Shown: one piece after another, positions 15,356 to 15,804 of the stretch
How the letters are laid out: each line of letters begins with the position of its first letter
Position numbering within the stretch: position 1 is the stretch's first letter
From: an uncultured Lachnospiraceae bacterium
GTDB taxonomy: Bacteria; Bacillota; Clostridia; Lachnospirales; Lachnospiraceae
NCBI GenBank assembly: GCA_910586645.1
Contig: CAJUIS010000037.1
Location: 1-15,804, forward strand
Direction: 5' to 3'
Length of the DNA stretch: 15,804 bases
Notes under the pieces: model-generated
The model's database searches: none
Told to the model about the DNA's origin: nothing
What the model saw: only the letters and a program-made list of their open reading frames with translations
Translations under genes and position numbers: made by a program

Positions 15356-15368
15356 TAATTCCCCATAA
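15333..15368. repeat. inverted sixth copy closing the repeat array
   Basis: TTATGGGGAATT (15333-15344), part of unit 5, faces AATTCCCCATAA (15357-15368), a perfect 12-bp inverted copy with a 12-nt spacer. The centre-to-centre distance is about 22 bp, so the inverted copy keeps nearly the same helical phase as the direct array. Confidence 0.88.
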
Positions 15369-15436
15369 CGGCTTGTAAAATGCGACGGGGGCGAAAGATA
15401 AGAAGTAAAATTAACTTACGAATATGGGCGGATGAA

Positions 15437-15453
15437 GAGGGCTAGAAGCCCTC
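15437..15453. repeat. 7-bp hairpin
   Basis: GAGGGCT (15437-15443) and AGCCCTC (15447-15453) pair perfectly around AGA. There is no T-run on either side, so it is unlikely to be a terminator. Confidence 0.7.
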
Positions 15454-15477
15454 TGAATACGTCTATATGAGGGCGTA

Positions 15478-15493
15478 GTGTTCGATAGAACAC
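15478..15493. repeat. 6-bp hairpin
   Basis: GTGTTC (15478-15483) and GAACAC (15488-15493) pair perfectly around GATA. No T-run follows in either direction. Confidence 0.55.
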
Positions 15494-15512
15494 AAGCCAA
15501 TACAAGAGCAAG

Positions 15513-15543
15513 AAAAAAGGTTCTAATTCGTAAGAATTAGAAC
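15513..15543 (-). terminator. minus-strand intrinsic terminator
   Basis: GTTCTAATTC (15520-15529) and GAATTAGAAC (15534-15543) pair over 10 bp around GTAA. Six A at 15513-15518 would be a U-run on the minus-strand transcript. This would stop transcription coming from the right, downstream of the small-RNA terminator. Confidence 0.55.
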
Positions 15544-15624
15544 AATTAACATTATGAGTATAAGATACAACTTTGCTATATCTTGCCAAAAAGAAAAATG
15601 TGTTATAAAATTTATCTATAGACA

Positions 15625-15651
15625 TAAAAAAAGCCGTTTGGCGAACGGCTT
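15625..15651 (-). terminator. terminator of the predicted small RNA
   Basis: AAGCCGTT (15631-15638) and AACGGCTT (15644-15651) pair perfectly around a 5-nt loop. Seven A at 15626-15632 give a U-run on the minus-strand transcript. On the plus strand there is no T-run, so the direction is clear. Confidence 0.75.
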
Positions 15652-15698
15652 AGAGCATAGACATAAAACATATAGAGTGTATAAACAACTCGTTTGTT
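15625..15698 (-). ncRNA. predicted minus-strand small RNA of about 75 nt
   Basis: A strong minus-strand promoter (15705-15733) is followed about 50 nt after the predicted start by a terminator hairpin with a run of T. No start codon with a ribosome binding site and a usable frame lies between them. The result looks like an independent small RNA gene, possibly a counter-transcript or a regulator of the element's replication or transfer genes. The family is not recognised; its existence is inferred only from promoter and terminator. Confidence 0.4.
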
Positions 15699-15704
15699 AT
15701 ATCT

Positions 15705-15733
15705 ATAATATAATAAATAGAATAAATTGTCAA
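15705..15733 (-). promoter_or_regulatory. sigma-A promoter of the predicted small RNA
   Basis: On the minus strand, consensus TTGACA (15733-15728) and TATTAT (15710-15705, five of six) are exactly 17 bp apart. The expected start is near 15698. The surroundings are very AT-rich, so a chance -10 is easy, but the full TTGACA at the right distance is not. Confidence 0.6.
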
Positions 15734-15804
15734 TAGATGATATGTCTATCGAATTAGCGTGTATATGTTTATGCTCCTTTATGTCCAATAAAAAATTAGG
15801 ATGA

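Larger units (their letters stand above)
15618..15749. repeat. ATAGACATA repeats, two direct and one inverted
   Basis: ATAGACATAAAA occurs at 15618-15629 and 15657-15668, on the two sides of the small-RNA terminator hairpin. The inverse form TATGTCTAT occurs at 15741-15749, just upstream (for the minus strand) of the small-RNA promoter. They may be binding sites or chance in AT-rich DNA. Confidence 0.35.
14939..15804. other. 866-bp non-coding, structure-dense region of a probable mobile element
   Basis: No reading frame here has a convincing start site, codon pattern or recognisable product. The stretch is AT-rich but contains GC-rich hairpins, phased repeats, a transfer-origin-like palindrome and a probable minus-strand small RNA, each annotated separately. 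Such density of cis-acting signals next to an integrase is typical of the control region of an integrative mobilisable or conjugative element. The genes that would use the signals are not in the window. Confidence 0.6.

Noticed and set aside
15251..15368. CRISPR array
   Set aside because: The period is 21 bp with no unique spacers of about 30 bp, and no cas genes are near; the pattern fits iterons.
15380..15445. short basic 21-codon frame after the repeats
   Set aside because: No ribosome binding site and it ends inside a hairpin; too short to support.
15416..15625. 69-codon minus-strand frame
   Set aside because: It crosses the minus-strand terminator hairpin at 15513-15543 and other hairpins, has no ribosome site, and begins in the U-run of the small-RNA terminator.
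15554..15736. 60-codon plus-strand frame in the right-end region
   Set aside because: No Shine-Dalgarno, it runs through the small-RNA terminator hairpin and promoter, and the product has no recognisable character.
13866..15804. second copy of the tRNA 3' end as right attachment site
   Set aside because: I looked for repeats of the T-arm/acceptor sequence up to 15804 and saw none, so the other end, if it exists, is outside the window.

Overview
The window reads as a chromosomal segment of a Gram-positive, spore-forming Firmicute, most likely a gut Clostridia/Lachnospiraceae-type bacterium. The basis is an intact spoIVA with a sigma-E-type promoter, AGGAGG-type ribosome binding sites, T-rich intrinsic terminators, and a secreted GH84 glycosidase ending in a Pro/Asn linker and a BspA-like leucine-rich module. 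The species cannot be named from the sequence alone.

Left part (1-6975): a short XRE-family regulator on the minus strand (TTG start) is divergent from a 1541-residue secreted GH84 beta-N-acetylglucosaminidase. That gene has its own strong promoter and terminator. It is followed by malQ (4-alpha-glucanotransferase), also with its own promoter. Middle part (6972-10137): pyk has a promoter that overlaps the malQ stop codon, then comes spoIVA. The pyk-spoIVA junction is compact: the spoIVA Shine-Dalgarno and the T-run before its ATG form the 3' half of a stem-loop that looks like the pyk terminator. The sigma-E promoter lies inside that structure, so the sporulation transcript should start after the 5' arm.

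Right-middle part (10307-13865): a tightly packed set of genes, purine nucleoside phosphorylase, MTA/SAH-type deaminase, MBL-fold hydrolase and RNase HI, with two ATGA overlaps. The first two could act in sequence on adenosine, MTA or SAH (deamination, then phosphorolysis). A tRNA-Leu with anticodon AAG follows, with its own sigma-A promoter and terminator.

Right end (about 13866-15804): directly after the tRNA comes a visibly more AT-rich region that looks like one end of an integrated mobile element. It contains a complete tyrosine recombinase gene and then about 870 bases with no convincing protein gene but dense cis-acting structure. From left to right this structure is: an integrase terminator, an 18-bp hairpin, a lone inverted pair of the ATGGGGAATT motif, a GC-rich palindrome next to a second hairpin resembling a MOBQ-type transfer origin, five direct repeats with an exact 21-bp period plus an inverted sixth copy, several hairpins, and a probable minus-strand small RNA of about 75 nt. 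No relaxase or replication initiator is in the window; if the element is mobile, they would lie beyond 15804 or act in trans. This region is the best candidate for something undescribed.
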